A stretch of 64,000 nucleotides of DNA. It comes from Plasmodiophora brassicae. Lineage: Eukaryota > Endomyxa > Phytomyxea > Plasmodiophorida > Plasmodiophoridae. Both the position numbers and the translations under genes were made by a program. Where the stretch lies: assembly GCA_039704465.1 (NCBI GenBank), contig JASFAU010000016.1, positions 124,001 to 188,000 of the forward strand, given 5' to 3'. Shown here one piece after another: positions 63,682-64,000 of the stretch (position 1 is its first letter; the number at the start of each line of letters is the position of its first letter). The notes below the pieces were generated by a model, which saw nothing but the letters and a program-made list of their open reading frames with translations, made no database searches and was not told the origin of the DNA.

Positions 63682-64000
63682 CGCTGACGAACAAGGTTCC
63701 AGTACCTACAGGGATCGCCTGCGGTCGACAACGTCGCCTACTGAGGAGGAATGGCTTGCGGATGCCGCGGCTGCAGTCGCGCAGTTCCTTGTCGAAAACG
63801 GAGTTTGGAAAAAGGGGGGCCGAGCCGACGAAGACTCGGGACACTCAGTAACTCGCGGATCGAGGCTCGATGCGTCGCCAGCGATTCGCTTACAAGTACG
63901 ACGACACATGAGAGTTTACCAGGACACGCGTGTGATACCCTCCGGTTCCAACACAGGCACGTAGCGGCGATGGCGAACCGTGAGATGCCCGTATAGGGCG
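63682..64000. other. 5' flank of copy B to window end
   Basis: A plus-strand frame through 63690-63960 (SPTEEEWLADAAAAVAQFLV, then KKGGRADEDSG) reads like protein, but has no start codon within it and no recognised family. It could be an exon of a divergent gene. It is related to the 5' flank of copy A. Confidence 0.35.

Larger units (their letters stand above)
58530..63960. repeat. tandem segmental duplication, two units
   Basis: Unit A (about 58530-61000) and unit B (about 61550-63960) share, in the same order and orientation, the 3' flank block (CGGTTGTC...GTCCACAGA), the secreted-domain gene, and the 5' flank. Between the 3' block and the gene end they differ. A has about 550 bp absent from B, while B has a chromodomain-coding stretch absent from A. 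Confidence 0.8.

Noticed and set aside
1..64000. CRISPR arrays, bacterial operons or prophage
   Set aside because: No regularly spaced short repeats, ribosome-binding sites or phage genes. Genes are intron-containing and eukaryotic.

Overview
The window is nuclear DNA of a GC-rich eukaryote, most likely a flagellated protist. The evidence is GT-AG introns, mostly about 45-60 nt where I could bound them, a polymerase III type tRNA-Ser with a T-run terminator, and eukaryote-only genes: telomerase reverse transcriptase, a Mediator subunit, a dynein regulatory complex subunit (so a motile cilium), Misato, PTAR1, SLC44 and a LIM protein. A PPR-DYW protein occurs in land plants and in scattered protist lineages. 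I cannot name the species. TAA, TAG and TGA all serve as ordinary stops. Many coding exons are recognisable, but splice sites were read by eye, so most multi-exon genes are given as spans with the clearest junctions in the text.

Layout. 1-9.2 kb is a mobile-element-rich, gene-poor stretch: an inverted pair of Ulp1/C48-protease-like fragments (1.1-1.65 kb); an internally deleted hAT element with perfect 8-bp target duplications (2350-3930); a BTB/Skp1-like plus ankyrin gene (4.3-5.6 kb); and a 2.3-kb element (6459-8734) carrying SAP, YqaJ-like nuclease and piggyBac-like pieces between clusters of a 17-27 bp palindrome. The right end of that element abuts a tRNA-Ser 3' half, and an intact tRNA-Ser(CGA) lies about 300 bp further on. 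9.5-11.15 kb holds two divergently transcribed paralogues for small secreted His/Asp/Glu-rich proteins, which I reconstructed exon by exon.

11.5-47 kb is dense housekeeping sequence: MED14, DRC4/GAS8, a PHD-finger gene, a MYND/pRiA4b-ORF3-like gene, a proline-rich unknown, an SLC44 choline-transporter-like gene, a PPR-DYW gene, a SMARCAL1-like helicase, Misato, an unknown gene, a fold-back repeat, an aldo/keto reductase, PTAR1, two small unknown genes, a five-LIM protein, a cytochrome P450, a beta-propeller candidate, a ceramidase-family membrane protein, a SIL1-like ER exchange factor and a membrane protein.

47.4-58.5 kb contains a long CEP350-like centrosomal gene on + running tail-to-tail into a TERT gene on -. 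58.5-64 kb is a tandem segmental duplication of a secreted Cys-containing protein family. In the second copy the frame runs, after one in-frame TGA, through tandem repeats into a Ty3/gypsy integrase tail and chromodomain. The most unusual items are the divergent His-rich gene pair, the palindrome-bounded composite element, the chromodomain chimera, and the DYW protein that has lost zinc ligands.
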